Origin: Prorocentrum cordatum
Lineage: Eukaryota; Sar; Dinophyceae; Prorocentrales; Prorocentraceae
Length of the DNA: 35,000 nucleotides
Assembly: GCA_963575745.1 (NCBI GenBank)
Contig: CAUYUJ010014604.1
Span: 265,587-300,586 of the forward strand
Direction: 5' to 3'
Part shown: positions 22,157 through 33,776 of the stretch, piece by piece
Layout: every line of letters starts with the position of its first letter
Numbering within the stretch: position 1 is the stretch's first letter
The notes under the pieces: model-generated
Told to the model about the DNA's origin: nothing
Database searches by the model: none
The model's input: the letters and a program-made list of their open reading frames with translations, nothing else
Translations under genes and position numbers: made by a program

Positions 22157-22868
22157 CAAAGACGACGTCCTGGTGAGCATTGGGGGCCCTGCACTAGGGG
22201 GCTGTCTTTGCAGGGAGCTCATGGCTAGGTCAGGGTACTTCCGACTCCAGCTGGAGTGGCTTCCAGCTGGTGATGTCGAATGGCTGGATCTTCAGATTTC
22301 CAGGCACCGTGATCGCATAGGAACCCGCCCAAGGTTCAATTCGGCCACTCTAGTTATACCCCTCGGTAGAAGCAGCGTGCACCCAGTATATACGCACATA
22401 TCGTGGCCGGCAATGCGCGCCTAATGCATATGAAAAGTGTGTGTGTGTGTGTTCCCATCCAGTCTTTTTCAACAGTGCTACGTTGATTACCGGCAGCGGT
22501 TATCCCATGCTTTCCTATCACAACATGTAATCCCGACTTTACTTTTCCTTGAATGGTTCATGGACCGACGTGTCTGCAGTGAGAAGCCAGCTCAGTAATC
22601 GCAAACGGTGTGGTTGAAGCTCCGATTCGCTCCTGAACTACAGGGCGTGGCTGAGAGAGCCCTCAGCGGCTTCGTTCTGTCCGCACCTCACAGCAGCATT
22701 CTGCAGCAGGCAATGATAGAAGCGCCATGCGTAACGATGTCTCTGTGTAAATATCTAGGAAAGCTTTCGGACAGGTTGGCAGGACTCGCCGACCCGAGCG
22801 TAGGAGGAGCTAAGGGTAGGTAGGTGGGATGATCATATTTGTCACGCAACTGTGACACATGAGAGTGG
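22157..22868. other. No gene seen; short GT run
   Basis: Mixed composition, no recognisable product. A (GT)8 run lies at 22437-22452. Confidence 0.4.
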
Positions 22869-23640
22869 TTGCCTGGTTGCCTAGGGCTCTGCTCACCCAC
22901 AGGCCCTGTCAACCAAAACTGTCTAGCACACGATCTTTGTGAACAGAGCAGGCTCTGCAGCACATGTGGCTCCCAAAGGGGGGAGGAGCCTTTAGCAGTT
23001 GTACCCGCGAAGCCCAGAAAAGAGAGCCGCAGGAGGACGGTGCAGGAGAGGGAGGAGGCCCGCGGCGCGGAGCGAAGACCCAGCATCACGCCATGGGGGA
23101 CAGCCTCGCGACGGCTGCTTTCTTCTCGCGAGCCCCGGCGCCTGGTGGGTCGTTTCCAGGCCCCCTGGGGCCACAACGCCTCCCCGCGGCGAAACCTCGG
23201 TCCGTGGGGCGCGGTCGAGAGCCCGCCGGGGGGGGGGGGGCGGCGTCCGGCCGCGTGGTTTTGGTGGGCTGCGCCGCGCTGGAGCTCCCCCGCGCCTCTC
23301 CGCAGCGCCCCCCCCCCCCCTCTCGTTCCCCCGCAACTCTGCAGCGCGAAGCGGAGGAACTCGTGCAAGCAAGATCGGCGTCGATGGTTCTCAGCAGCTG
23401 TCTTCTGGAGCAACGAAGTCTCAGGGAGGACGTCGGGAATGGCCAGTGCTTCGAGTTGTTCTGGGTCTGGGGCCACGGCCCTCTGCGCAGGCCAGTGACG
23501 GCTCGCCTTCTCCGGAGGACCTCTCTGCGCTCCGCTCTGCTCCGCTCTGCTCCGCTCCCCGTTCCCTTCCCTTGCACCTCTCTCGAAGGGCGGGGAGAAA
23601 GAACGTAGTTTCGTCCCCCCGCTCCCCCCCTCTAGTCAGG
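22869..23640. other. GC-rich stretch with overlapping frames on both strands, no recognised gene
   Basis: Frames of 100-260 codons overlap on both strands, which is what GC-rich DNA gives by chance. None shows a domain. A (TCCGCTCTGC) tandem lies at 23531-23557, and C or G runs near 23227-23240 and 23311-23320. Confidence 0.4.
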
Positions 23641-24659
23641 TCCGCATGAGCCCCTCCGTGGGCCTTGGGGGCAGCAAATGCGGACCCATAATTGGACGTG
23701 GAAGTACGGGAGGCCTGCACTGGCTGCTGGCTCCTCCTGAGGAAAGGCTAATGTGGACCTCCTGTGTGACAACACTGCAGCCGGTGTGACGTAGAGATCC
23801 ATACATCCTCCGATGCGATTTTTCAATTCGCTGCCCCAGAGCTCCCGAGCTCTTTTCCGAGAGTAGTTTTTTTTCGTCCTGGATCCGTATTTGATTGCCC
23901 CAGGGCCCACAACGAGCCCCAGTGACCGAAATCGAGAAAAAACCCGGATTGGCAAACATCGCGTCGTCGGAGATCTAGGAGGCACTGCGTTCCAGTTCAG
24001 CTCCCCAGACACTCGATGTCTTATTCGTTCAATGCGGGGTCCCCAGGAGTCCCGATTTTTCTCCAGAGTCATTTTCAGCGGTCCCGGGAGCCGGCGAGGG
24101 CCCCCAGAGACTGAAAACCACGAACAACTTTCGTCATTTTTTTCTTGACGTTGGATGTCTGTGACCCCGTTCTGAACAAAAACAATACATCCGATCTCTG
24201 GAAAGGTGTCCCTGACCCAAGGTGTCCCCAGCCTTTCTCTTTATTTTGGAGCTCCAGGGGCCGTCTGGGCCTTGTGAGGGGTACTCTGGAGGCCGTGAGG
24301 GCCTCCCCTGGAAGTCCCGGGGGGCACCTTCGGCCAGGGACACTTCTGACATTACCCGATCTTGCGTCTCCCTCTGGTCATTCGCCACAACGGAAACCCT
24401 AACACTCGGACGTTGCATTGTTTTGGCGCTTTGTGCGTTTTCGCGAGCCCTTCCATCCTGAGTAGTCCTGTGACGGCCTTGGGGCCTTGCGAGGGCACCG
24501 GGAGGCCGAACATTGCCAAGCACTATCCGTTGTGTTTGTGGCTTTGTTGTGAGCTTGCCTCTTCCTGATTCACACCTGTTCTTCCTCATCATCCACATGC
24601 CATTCTTATCCTTGTTGCTCTTCTGACTGTCTGCTCTCTTCGATTCAACTAATAAGTGG
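23641..24659. other. No gene seen
   Basis: Lower GC than its neighbours, short frames only. I see no repeat shared with the rest of the window. Confidence 0.35.
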
Positions 24660-25400
24660 CTGTCGGTGGCGCGTGCAATAGGGGGCGGCCTTCTAAGTAG
24701 GCGGGGGCCTTCTCAGAACGCAGGGGCCTTCGTAGAAGGGTCCAGAGGCTTCCAAGAAGGCTCGTGGAAGCCAGGAGGGCCCCTAAGAAGCCTCCCCACA
24801 CTCCAGGTTCGAGGCAGCCCCCCTCGCTCCACCCCGGAGCCCTGCGCGCCGCCAAGACCTGGGCCCCCGGACGATGGGCGCCAGGCTGGTTCCGACGGGC
24901 TCCCGCACGTGCCGCCGCCCCCTCGTCGTTCCGTCGCGGCCCAGGCCGGGAGGCGGCACCGAGGGCGAGGGGCCGCAGCTGCTGGAGCGCATGCTGGCCA
25001 TGTCGCTGGAGCGTTGGGTCGCCTGCGGAGGCCTTGCGGGAGCCCCTGCCCCCCTGTCTGCTCAGGCCGCCCAGATGGGGTCGAAGCGGGTGGGTTCGGA
25101 GGATCGCGCCGCATCGCCGACGCATCGGCGATGCGGCGCGGTGTGGAGCCCGATGTTCTGCACGCCGACGTCGCCCATGCATCGCCGATGCGGCGCGATC
25201 CTTCGGTCCCATCTGCTCGGACCCCACTTGGGGGGCTTTCGGGAGGACGAGGCCAAGCCAGGAGTCAGGACGCAGTCCAGGAGCTTTCAGCATGAGCACG
25301 GCAGAGCACAGCACTTCACGCAGCGCTTCCCGTGGAGCGAGCGGGCAGCCGGCTTTCACCATGTGTCCAGGACGCATCAAGTAACCATTCGGCCATAATC
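24660..25400. other. GC-rich stretch with overlapping frames, possible but unproven exon
   Basis: Frames of up to 240 codons on both strands (for example 24874-25398 on the plus strand, starting with ATG). No family recognised. The plus frame repeats a His-Arg-Arg-Cys-Gly-Ala segment because of the inverted repeats at 25101-25203. Confidence 0.3.
25105..25140. repeat. Perfect 16-bp inverted repeat with 4-base loop, plus a third arm
   Basis: CGCGCCGCATCGCCGA (25105-25120) and TCGGCGATGCGGCGCG (25125-25140) are exact complements around CGCA. A further copy of the right arm type (CGATGCGGCGCGATCC) lies near 25187-25202, complementary to GGATCGCGCCGCATCG at 25101, so two alternative hairpins are possible. 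Confidence 0.85.
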
Positions 25401-26518
25401 TAATAAACAGTCAGACTAACAAACCTATCGGGCCCGAACACCATGTGTTCAGCAATCGTTCAATGAGTACTCAGCAGGCGCCGCAATGCACGGCCGAGGA
25501 AGCAAATATCACGCACGCAACATTACGCCTGGCAGGCATGTTGGACAAAAAGCAGTAACCATCCAGCATTGACCTAGCAGACATACCCAGCACGTATCAC
25601 CAAGTTAGCCCGTGGGTAAGAATGTTGTAAGCAACTCACGCGCTTAGCAATTCTTGGCTAAGCGTTGAGCAATGGTTATATTCAAACGCTTCGTGCATTC
25701 CGCTGGCCTATATTGATCTTCCTTGCCATTTCCCTGCGCGCTCGTGGTCAACGGGAAGTCGCTGGGTGGTGGTAGTTTTCTAAATCTGTCGTGTGATGCT
25801 CGCGTGGAGGAGAACCAGTTGATGGGTACATTGAACACAACACTTAACAGAGCCCGCCACCACCCAAGTCTCGCCATCGAAGCCCGAGAGTACGAGAAGG
25901 CAATTTTAAGCCCCATTCGCGGGCTGTCGGAGCTGTGACTGGCTTGGGGCCATCTTGGGGCCGGCCTGCGGCTTGCCACCCATTGGTCCCCGCTCTTGGG
26001 CTGCGCTTCTTTCCTGGAGCCTCCCTGGGGCCCTCTCGAGGGATCTTCGGGCTCTCCTACGGCCCCAGGACGACAGATTTCACCTCTTGGATCTGGAAAG
26101 GACGGCTTGAATGCGACCGCGACATGTGCGAGTGGAGTTGTGGCGGATCTGAATAAGTGTACGCGGATCCGATTTCCGTTCCGATCGGAATTGCGGTGGA
26201 TCTGAATTCTGTCCGCGTGGATCTCCGCAATGTTTTTTTAGGGGGGGGGGGCACATGAATGTGATTGGTACCCCGCTGTGGGGTTATAAAGTAAAGCGAA
26301 ACGGGGGACCGACGAGAAGTCAGATCCAACTCCCCGGGACCCGCCCGTGTCGTGTCAGGATTCTACGGGGCAAGGGGGTTGCCGTACGGAGGGTCACGGT
26401 TCGCATTTCAAGAGACATCTTCTGCCTTGCGTGAGTACGTTATTTTGGTGGTGTTCTTTTGGAGCCCTCACGGGGTCCTACAGCAGAGTATCATGGCCTC
26501 TGAGGGCTCTGCCGATAC
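25401..26518. other. No gene seen; fragment of G-rich repeat and a poly-G run
   Basis: 25945-26060 carries CTTGGGGCC words as in the large repeats. 26155-26230 has several GCGGATC/GTGGATCT words. A run of G follows TTTTTTTA near 26240. Confidence 0.35.
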
Positions 26519-26585
26519 CTTCTCGGGACCACCGCGGGGCCCGAGAAGCCCACTGGATCCCGCAGGACAAGACTGCACCGAACAG
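26519..26585. repeat. Dispersed repeat, copy 1
   Basis: Shares TTCTCGGGA-CACC, GGGCCCGAGAAGCCCA, ATCCCGCAG and CCGAACAGC in the same order and spacing with 27066-27133. Confidence 0.6.
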
Positions 26586-27065
26586 CCGAAGCCATGCTCT
26601 TTGCGATGATTCTCTGGCTGTTTGAGGGGCCTCCGAAGGGGGCATATTCGGCCATTCAGGGCCATCCTTGCAGTCCATGGGGCTGTCTCGGTCCATCCTG
26701 TGCCACCTTAGCACCATCTTGGGGCGTCTCATGGCTCCCTTCTCGTCGTCTCCTCCCGCTTCTCCCTCCCCTCTGCTCTGGTTCATCTCATACTCGCAGG
26801 GGTGCCGAGTGCGCACTCTTCTGCCCGCACGTCACGTGGTAACCTGGCTCAGTGGCGGCAGTGTTGCCCAAGCGCCGTGCCCAGGGCCGGCGCATGACTT
26901 CTGTATTGTACTTGGGCGCCTTGGGGCCAGCCTAGGGCCATGTTGAGACTGGCGCCGATTGACCCGCGCTCTCGGGCCGCTCTTCGGCCCTCGTGAGGCT
27001 CTCTTGGGGCACTCGTGGGGCCCCCTTGCGGAGTGCTGGGGCCCTCTGGGGGCTCTCTTGGGGCC

Positions 27066-27133
27066 TTTTCGGGATCACCACTGGGCCCGAGAAGCCCATC
27101 GAATCCCGCAGAGGCAAGACGTCCCCGAACAGC
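27066..27133. repeat. Dispersed repeat, copy 2
   Basis: About 550 bases downstream of copy 1, same orientation; preceded, as copy 1 is loosely, by G-rich CTTGGGGCC words (26910-27065). Confidence 0.6.
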
Positions 27134-27214
27134 AACAACCATATTTCATTTCCTCAAACAGTGCTTGCACTTCGGGGCTTTGACTTGCCTTTTAATCGGA
27201 GTTGGGTGGGTGCG

Positions 27215-27485
27215 TCGAAGGTTCGCCACGTTCCAGCCCGTTGCCGCCCGTTGTCGTCCGTCGCCGCCCGTTGCCGCTTGTGCGGGTGCGTCGAGGATTG
27301 GCCACGTTCCAGCCTGTTGCCGCCCGTTGCCGCCCGTTGTCGTCCGTTGCCGCGTCGAGGATTCGCCAAGTTCTGGCGCGTTGCCGCCTGTTGCCACCCG
27401 TTGCCGCCTCGTTGCCGCCACGTGCATTGGGTGGGTCTGGCTAGGTTTCGCCACGTTGCCGCCTCGTTGTCTCCTCGTTGCCGCC
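27215..27485. repeat. Minisatellite of GTTGCCGCCC units with a longer period
   Basis: Runs of a 10-base GTTGCCGCCC unit alternate with GTGCGTCGAGGATT-CGCCACGTTCCAG segments that recur about every 85-90 bases (27210, 27288, 27352, degenerate later). Confidence 0.8.
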
Positions 27486-28600
27486 TCTAGCTTGTGCCGC
27501 GTACACTGCACCACGTAGTTTACACCACATATCTTGCACCACATAGCTTACACATTTACAGAGCAGTAACCGACTTTGTGGTCCACGCATGCTGACATTT
27601 TTCCCCTTTTATGATTCGGGCCGTTTTGGGGCCTCCGCGGGGACGAAGCGGAGGATGTCGATCATTATGCGAGCTAGTTGTTCAAAAGGCGATCTCGTCT
27701 CTGCCCCGGCCTGCTTGTACCTGACTTGCACTTTCCAACCTTCAGCCCTAGACCATGCCAGCCTTAATCTAGCTGGCATTAGCTGTCATCTGGGGCACCT
27801 CATCATAGCTGCGGTTAGCCAATGCAGGCCCTTCTGCTGACCTTGGCGTCGATTACGATGACTGTCGCTCTTTCGTCTTACCTAACCTCGATGTGGCCCT
27901 CTCTAGCTGATCCCACTCTAGCTACGTCAGCGTTGACTCAGCGTCCACCATTTTTCCTCGACTTCATGTCAGCGCACCGAGATGTTCGTGAGGCGCGGAG
28001 GGCCGGGGGGGCGACGGTATGTTCAGTGGAATGCCGGGTGGAAAGTTGAGCCTCGAGGGCTGGAGCAGAAAGACGTTTTGGGAGACGAGGGAAGAGCTCG
28101 ATGATGACAGGAGCCGATCGGGCCCATCCCACTCCGAGATCGAGCCTTCCAAGGCAGAGTTAGTTCGACGCCCTCGTGATGCAGACGTCTCGCTTCTCCT
28201 CCTTGCCCCTAGTACCCCGGACCATCCGTTGACGTTCAGTCCCATTCCAGGGAAGCAGGCCTGGGATCACCTCGGGCATACATTCTCTTGTCATTTACCT
28301 CCGACACCGTATCAAGTGCTACGAAGCAGTCGCTGCCGCTTCCACGAGGAATTCCGCATACGTGTGCTGCCGCGATCTGCTGATGACTGTTGCGCCGAAC
28401 AAAATAGTCTGGGGCTCTCAGGAAGGGGGGCAGGCGAGGATTGCCAACGAGGACCACCAGCTTTACCTTCACGCCTATACCAAGAAGAGTGGAACCCAGG
28501 GTTTCTGGGTTTGCGCGATCTCCCAGGAGGGGAGGTCGTAAGTATGGCCCCCCTGCCACACATTAGGCTCGAGTGGGGCGCCACTGCCATAACCAGGGCA
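27486..28600. other. No recognised gene
   Basis: A CACCACATAG short repeat lies at 27508-27553. One ATG-started frame of 194 codons (28019-28603, plus) has mixed composition but no known domain, so it is not called as a gene. Confidence 0.35.
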
Positions 28601-28605
28601 TAAGT

Positions 28606-28675
28606 CCCTCGCCTCCCTCTCTCCTCCCTACCCTCCCTCTCTCCTCCCTGGCCTCGCTCTCTCCTCCCTGGTCGT
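28606..28675. repeat. Pyrimidine minisatellite
   Basis: Three tandem versions of a unit near 22 bases, CCTCCCTCTCTCCTCCCT. Confidence 0.7.
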
Positions 28676-29014
28676 TTTTGGCAAACACGTTGCCCATTGT
28701 GACTCTTGCTAGTCTGACGCACTCAGGCATCTCTCCTAGCATATGTGTTCCGCGATCTCTTTTCACTTGGCTCGTGATGCCAAAGGCGCGCGCGCGAGGT
28801 CACAGGATCAGCATCAACACACGTGGATGTTGCTATGGGAAAGCAAGAATATGGCATAAGCCACTCGAGCAGGGCGCTGCCTCGAGCAGGGCGTGGGTGC
28901 GGCCCGAAAGCAGAATGGGGCCTCCAAGTTTTCTCCGTCTCTTGTCGCCCCATGCGCGCCCCTCTTCTCCTCTTCCTGAGATCCGACGTCGCGAAAAACA
29001 TGCAGCAGTGTTAC

Positions 29015-29067
29015 CCGGTCGTACTGTTATACGGTGTTGCAGCAACACCGTATAACATTACGACCGG
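29015..29067. repeat. 53-nt near-perfect palindrome
   Basis: Arms of 26 bases (29015-29040 and 29042-29067) pair at 25 of 26 positions around a single A. Mixed base composition, unlike the surrounding simple repeats. May be a tiny foldback element or a fused pair of terminal inverted repeats. Confidence 0.85.
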
Positions 29068-29304
29068 AGCCCTAGATCCCGCTCTTCCGTAAGATTTTCC
29101 CACCCGGATCAATTTGTGGTGGCGATCCTGGCGCCCGAGGCGCGCCGAAGACGCCCGTTGTGAAAAAATACAACGCCTAGACCTGGTGCTTCTGCGGCGT
29201 CTCGCCTTCGACAGCCACCGGCATGCCCAGGACGCTCTGATCGGCCAGTGCGCCTGGGCGACTCGTCCCTGACCGTGGCGGCTGCTCGTGGCGCCGTGTG
29301 CGGC

Positions 29305-29625
29305 GTGAGAGAGAGAGAGAGGGAAGGAGCACATTCGCTTACATATGTATATGTTCATTTGCACACACACACACACACACTTCCAATTGTGTGTTTTCAC
29401 GTATAGGTGTGTATCTACATCTATATAGGCGTTCTTCAGTGTAGACATGCTTATATTCATACATACAAGTTTATACACATGCATGCATAAAGAGGTGTAT
29501 ACGTATGTGTATATTGATATACACACATACGTATATATAATGTGTATATAACTCTCTAGAGCGAGAAAGATCAAAGGGGGAGAGAGAGAGGTAGAGATAT
29601 AGAAAGAGAGACTTGGACTTCGAGG
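29305..29625. repeat. Microsatellite cluster (GA, CA, TA/CATA)
   Basis: GAGAGA near 29307, (CA)n near 29362-29380, alternating TATACACATACGTATATA near 29510-29550, GAGAGA near 29579. Confidence 0.8.
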
Positions 29626-29750
29626 ATGGGGGGTGCGGGGTACAGATCAAAGGAGTGCCAAAAGACAAGGAGGGCCCGCCCAACTCATGAACTCACCCGC
29701 TCAGCCTGCAGGGTGTCCGTATGCCTTCCGTGCAGCAGGATTCCCGTCAA

Positions 29751-30659
29751 TTAAGCATCATGTTCCCCATCACTCCTGGACCTCCCCACCCATATCTGAG
29801 GCGCAGCCTGAGATGGAGCAAGATGGAGAGGAAAGGAGGGAGGATGTTCGAAGGCAGCAAAAAGGGTCCTGCGCGAAAGGGCCCGAAACGAGTGGCAAGG
29901 GCCGCCAGCTCGGGGCTTCATGTCAAGCAAACTCTTGCTCTTGCTCTTGCCGCTCCCAGGAGGAACGCGACTGTGGGCGTCCCCAGCGGCAGCACGATCC
30001 CTCCGCGTGGCGATGATGAGTACCACCATCGCTAGGGAACGTCGCCATCGTAAGGCGCTCACGCCGAAGAGCAGTGCGATCATCTTGAGCATGGTGATGC
30101 CCTCGAGTGCCGCCAGGACTGGTAACTGCAACTGCCGCAACCGCGGGCGCCCAAGGATCGGCGGTGCCCGAAGACCAAGGATCGTTCGGTCGCGAAGTGC
30201 CATACTGTGCGCTTTCACCAGGGGACGGGATGGACTGCGAGCTTCACGATGAGCTTCATGGCTTCCCCGCACGCTTCCACCAGGAGGTACTGGATGAGTT
30301 GCGCCAGCAGAAACAGGAGGTTGAGCACAATCATCGCCTGCGTCTTCATGATGGCCCAGCCCAGAGCGCCGCCTGGGGGGCCTCGCCCATCCGCGTGGGG
30401 CGGCAGCCCCTTGTGCTTGAGGCCATTGGAGGCCTTGAGCATGGCCTGAACTGCGCGAGCCTGCGCCCTCGCAGATAGCAAATTGTGCACGCCGAGGGCG
30501 CTGCGGGCGTCTGGACTTCGCGCACCATGACGGGGGCATCCACCACGAGGAGGGCGGGGGGCCGAAGGCGAGGCCAAGGGCGCGCAGTGGCAGACGCAGG
30601 AATCGCCCTGACGCTAGCTCGCAGCTGGCGTGACCTGAACCGAAGCTAGATATATACAT
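29751..30659 (-). CDS. Unrecognised minus-strand frame, possible exon(s) of a membrane protein
   Basis: A 302-codon frame on the minus strand; its middle has a hydrophobic stretch (about 30000-30100). A second minus frame (30215-30577) overlaps its first half and has a stronger hydrophobic segment (about 30250-30340) with natural-looking composition. The two could belong to one interrupted gene joined near 30215, or both could be chance frames in GC-rich DNA. No family recognised, no clear splice sites assigned. Confidence 0.22.
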   Translation of the reverse strand: MYISSFGSGHASCELASGRFLRLPLRALGLAFGPPPSSWWMPPSWCAKSRRPQRPRRAQFAICEGAGSRSSGHAQGLQWPQAQGAAAPRGWARPPRRRSGLGHHEDAGDDCAQPPVSAGATHPVPPGGSVRGSHEAHREARSPSRPLVKAHSMALRDRTILGLRAPPILGRPRLRQLQLPVLAALEGITMLKMIALLFGVSALRWRRSLAMVVLIIATRRDRAAAGDAHSRVPPGSGKSKSKSLLDMKPRAGGPCHSFRALSRRTLFAAFEHPPSFPLHLAPSQAAPQIWVGRSRSDGEHDA

Positions 30660-32575
30660 TCATCTGTTTGTGTGCATGCTTGTATGTATGCATGCATGCA
30701 TGTAGGTAGGTGGGTGATACGTGGGTGCGTAGGAAGGTAGTTAGGTAGGTCTGTATGTCTGTGTGTCTGTCTGTATGTGTGTGTGTGTGTGCATGTACGT
30801 ATGTATGTATGTATGTATGTATGTATGTATGTATGTATGTATGTATGTATGTATCTACGTATGTATGTACATGTATATATACATATGTATGTATTTATGC
30901 ACGTAGGTAGGTATGTAGATAGACAGGCATGCAATTGGGTAGATAGGTAGGTCGGTCTGTATGTATGTGAGCATACCCACCTATCTATACGCATGCACAC
31001 ATGCATGTATATGTGTATGTATGCATGTCATGTACATGTATGCATGTATGTATGCATATATGCATGCATGTAGGTTTGCACGTACATGTGTGTATGTATA
31101 TACGCATTTATGTATGCATGCATCTATGTCCGTATGTCTGTTCTGTGTTTCTGTATGTGTGTGTATGTATGTATGCATTCATGCAAGCATGTATGTCTGT
31201 TTGTATGCATGCATGCATGTATGTATGTCTGTTTTGATGTAGGTACGTCTGAGTGTATGCATGATTGTATGTATAGCTGTAGGTGTGTATACTCGTGCGT
31301 GTATGTATGTATGCGTGCATGCATGCATGCACGACTGTATGTATGCATGCATGCATGCATGTATATAGATATGTATGCATGTACTGGAATGCATGTATGT
31401 ATACATGCATTTCGATGTTCAGTTGCATTTTTTTTTTTTTTTTTTTTTTTTTTGTTTTTTTTTGTTTTTCTTTTTTCTTTTTATATACGTATGTATATAC
31501 GCGTCTGCCTGTGCGTATTCATGCATTAAGGTATGCATGCATGCATGTATGTGTGTATGTACGGATGTATACTTGTGCGTGCAGGTATGCACGTCTGCAT
31601 GCATGATTGTCTGTATGCATGCATGTGTGTAATTTTGTACGTATGTGTATGCATGTGCGTATACATGTATGCATTCGTATGTTTGTATGTATGCATGTAT
31701 GTATGTACGTACGCATATGTAAGTGTATACGTCGGTGCATGTATGTATGTATGTATGTATCACGTGTGTGAACGGTGTGTATGTATGTACGTATAGAAGC
31801 ATACACCGATATGTATGTATGTACGTTCGTACGTATGTATGTATGTATGTATTAGTATTTGTGTTTGTATGCATGCAGATCTATGTATAACTGTAGGTAT
31901 GCATGTATTTATGTCTGTATGCATGCATGCATGTATGTATGTATGGCTGTAGGCATGTATTGCTGCCTGTATGTAGTATGTGTATGGATGTATGTGTACA
32001 CATATATGCATACCTATATATGTGCATGCTTGCTTATTAAAGTGTGTGTACGTATGGGCGCATGTATGTATGCATGTATGCATGTATGCATGTATGTGTA
32101 TGTGTGTATGTATGTACGTACGTACGTATGCATGTGTGTAGTTATGTATGTATGTATGCATGTATGTTTGTACGTACGTATGTATGTACGTATACACGCA
32201 TGTATGTATATAGTTGTATGCATGCATGCATGCATGCATGCATGCACGTGTATGTATGTATGCATGTATGTATGTATGCATGTATGTATGTATGTAGGTA
32301 TGTCTGTATGTATGTATGTCTGGACGTATGGATGTATGTATGCATGTATGTTTGTTTATATATATATATATAGATGTATGCATGTATGTATGTATGTATG
32401 TATGTATGTATGTATGTATGTATGTATGTATGTATGTATGTATGCATGCATGCATGCATGCATGCATTCATGCATGCATGCATGCATGTATGTATGTATG
32501 TATGTATGTATGTATGTATGTATGTATGTATGTATGTATGTATGTGTATATGTATGTATGTATGTACGCATTGTC
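30660..32575. repeat. ATGT/ATGC tetranucleotide satellite, about 1.9 kb
   Basis: Dominated by ATGT with ATGC, ACGT and TCTG variants. Purest runs at 30799-30855, 32379-32444 and 32487-32545. Frames of up to 250 codons through it are Met-Tyr-Val-Cys repeats and are not genes. Confidence 0.95.
31428..31482. repeat. Poly-T tract inside the satellite
   Basis: An unbroken run of 26 T (31428-31453), then T with few G/C to 31482. Could be the poly(A) tail of an insertion on the minus strand; no body of such an element is visible beside it. Confidence 0.7.
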
Positions 32576-32924
32576 ATAGCATACATATATAGGTGCTTGC
32601 ATAGGCGTGCATGAACTTTTCGAAGGCATCTTATCATAATGAGAGGGAAAGATAGAGCCTCCATTCTCAGGGGCAGCGAGCCCCCTGTGGCCAGGATCGG
32701 GGTCAGGCGGGGCATGGGGGGAGAGGTCGGGCAGTGGGCGAGGCGAGCGGGTGATGGGCAGAGAGCCGAGGAGACGCCGACGATGCGGCCATCGTGGTGC
32801 AGAGCCCGGAGGTCGCGGAAGCGCTGGTCGGCGCCCCGCTCCCGATGCTCGTCTCGGGCCGAGTCTTTGGTGGCTGCTTCGATCGGGCGCCGTGGTGCCG
32901 CGACGTGGGGAGGGAGGACGAGTG
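32576..32924. other. No gene seen
   Basis: Short GC-rich stretch between satellite and triplet tracts. Confidence 0.35.
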
Positions 32925-33052
32925 GGAGGAGGAGGAGGAGGAGGAGGAGGAGGAGGAGGAGGAGGAGGAGGAGTTGGATGAGGAGCAGAAGGAGAAGGAG
33001 GAGGAGGAGGAGGAAGAGGAGGAGGAGGAGGAAGAAGAAGAAGAGGAAGAGG
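32925..33052. repeat. (GAG)n / GAA tract 1
   Basis: About 125 bases of GAG/GGA with a few GAA and one GAGTTGGATGAG break. Confidence 0.95.
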
Positions 33053-33269
33053 GGATGGGCAGGAGGAGGGGTAGGAGGACGATGAGGTGAACGTGGCGGA
33101 GGACCATACCTCGCCCGGCCGCCCGCCTCGGCCGCCTCCTTTGCCGCCGCCGGGCCCAAGTCCTCGTCCCCAGGCCTGCTTCTGGGGTCCACCCCGACCA
33201 GGTCATCGAGCCGATTTTCAGCCGGTGGCGACGAGAGTGCCCAGGGGCGCCCTACAAGATTTCGAGATG

Positions 33270-33302
33270 ACGTCGTCGTTGTCGTCGTCGTCGTCGTCGT
33301 CG
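33270..33302. repeat. (CGT)n tract
   Basis: Eleven triplets, one changed to TGT. Confidence 0.9.
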
Positions 33303-33534
33303 ACGTCTCCTCATGCCTCGAAGCCCGTAAGCCTCCCCCCCCTTCCATGGCAAATCGGCCTCCAGACCTGCCCAGGGGTGTGTGCTTTGGCCACAACCTC
33401 GAGGGGAATCTGGCCGTGGTGACAAGGAGCGTTCAGGAGGTCTCAGAACGCGGAAGGACCTCGGTCCTCAATCATCGAACCTCGATCCTCGTCGCCACCC
33501 CACCGTCAGTCGTCGCAGCGCTCCGCCTGCGACG

Positions 33535-33740
33535 GTGGCGTCCCCGAAACGACGATGGCGACGGCGACGACGTCGACGACCACTGCTGGACGGTGACGGC
33601 GACGACGGCGACGGCGACGGGGTCCCCGGCATGAGGACGACCACTGCTAAACCTCGACGGCAACCGCTGGACGGCAACGACGGCGGCGATAGCGACTGCG
33701 GTGACCACCAGTGGACGACGACGACGACGACGACGACGGC
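33535..33740. repeat. GACGGC/GACGAC-rich region with (GAC)n
   Basis: Irregular GAC, GGC and GATGGC triplets, purest at 33714-33738. The strand bias is that of simple repeats, not of a gene. Confidence 0.75.
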
Positions 33741-33776
33741 CAGAGGTCCCCACCGCGTCCGCCTGCTTGCTCAAGG

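Noticed and set aside
22173-22213. 41-base GTGAG...TTTGCAG intron
   Set aside because: Too short, with no coding frame on either side to join.
22688-23649. Several 100-260 codon frames on both strands
   Set aside because: Mutually overlapping frames in GC-rich DNA, Pro/Arg/Gly-rich, with no domain.
27146-27544. GGCAAC words on the minus strand as more GNRA hairpins
   Set aside because: They are the complement of the GTTGCC minisatellite; flanking bases do not form the GCnnG/CnnGC stem.
30660-32614. Frames of 60-250 codons reading Met-Tyr-Val-Cys or His-Thr-Tyr-Ile repeats
   Set aside because: Direct translations of the ATGT satellite on either strand; no stop codons arise from the unit.
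32356-33396. Long minus-strand frame with Ser, Leu and Thr runs
   Set aside because: Produced by GAG, CGT and ATGT tracts; composition is that of triplet repeats.
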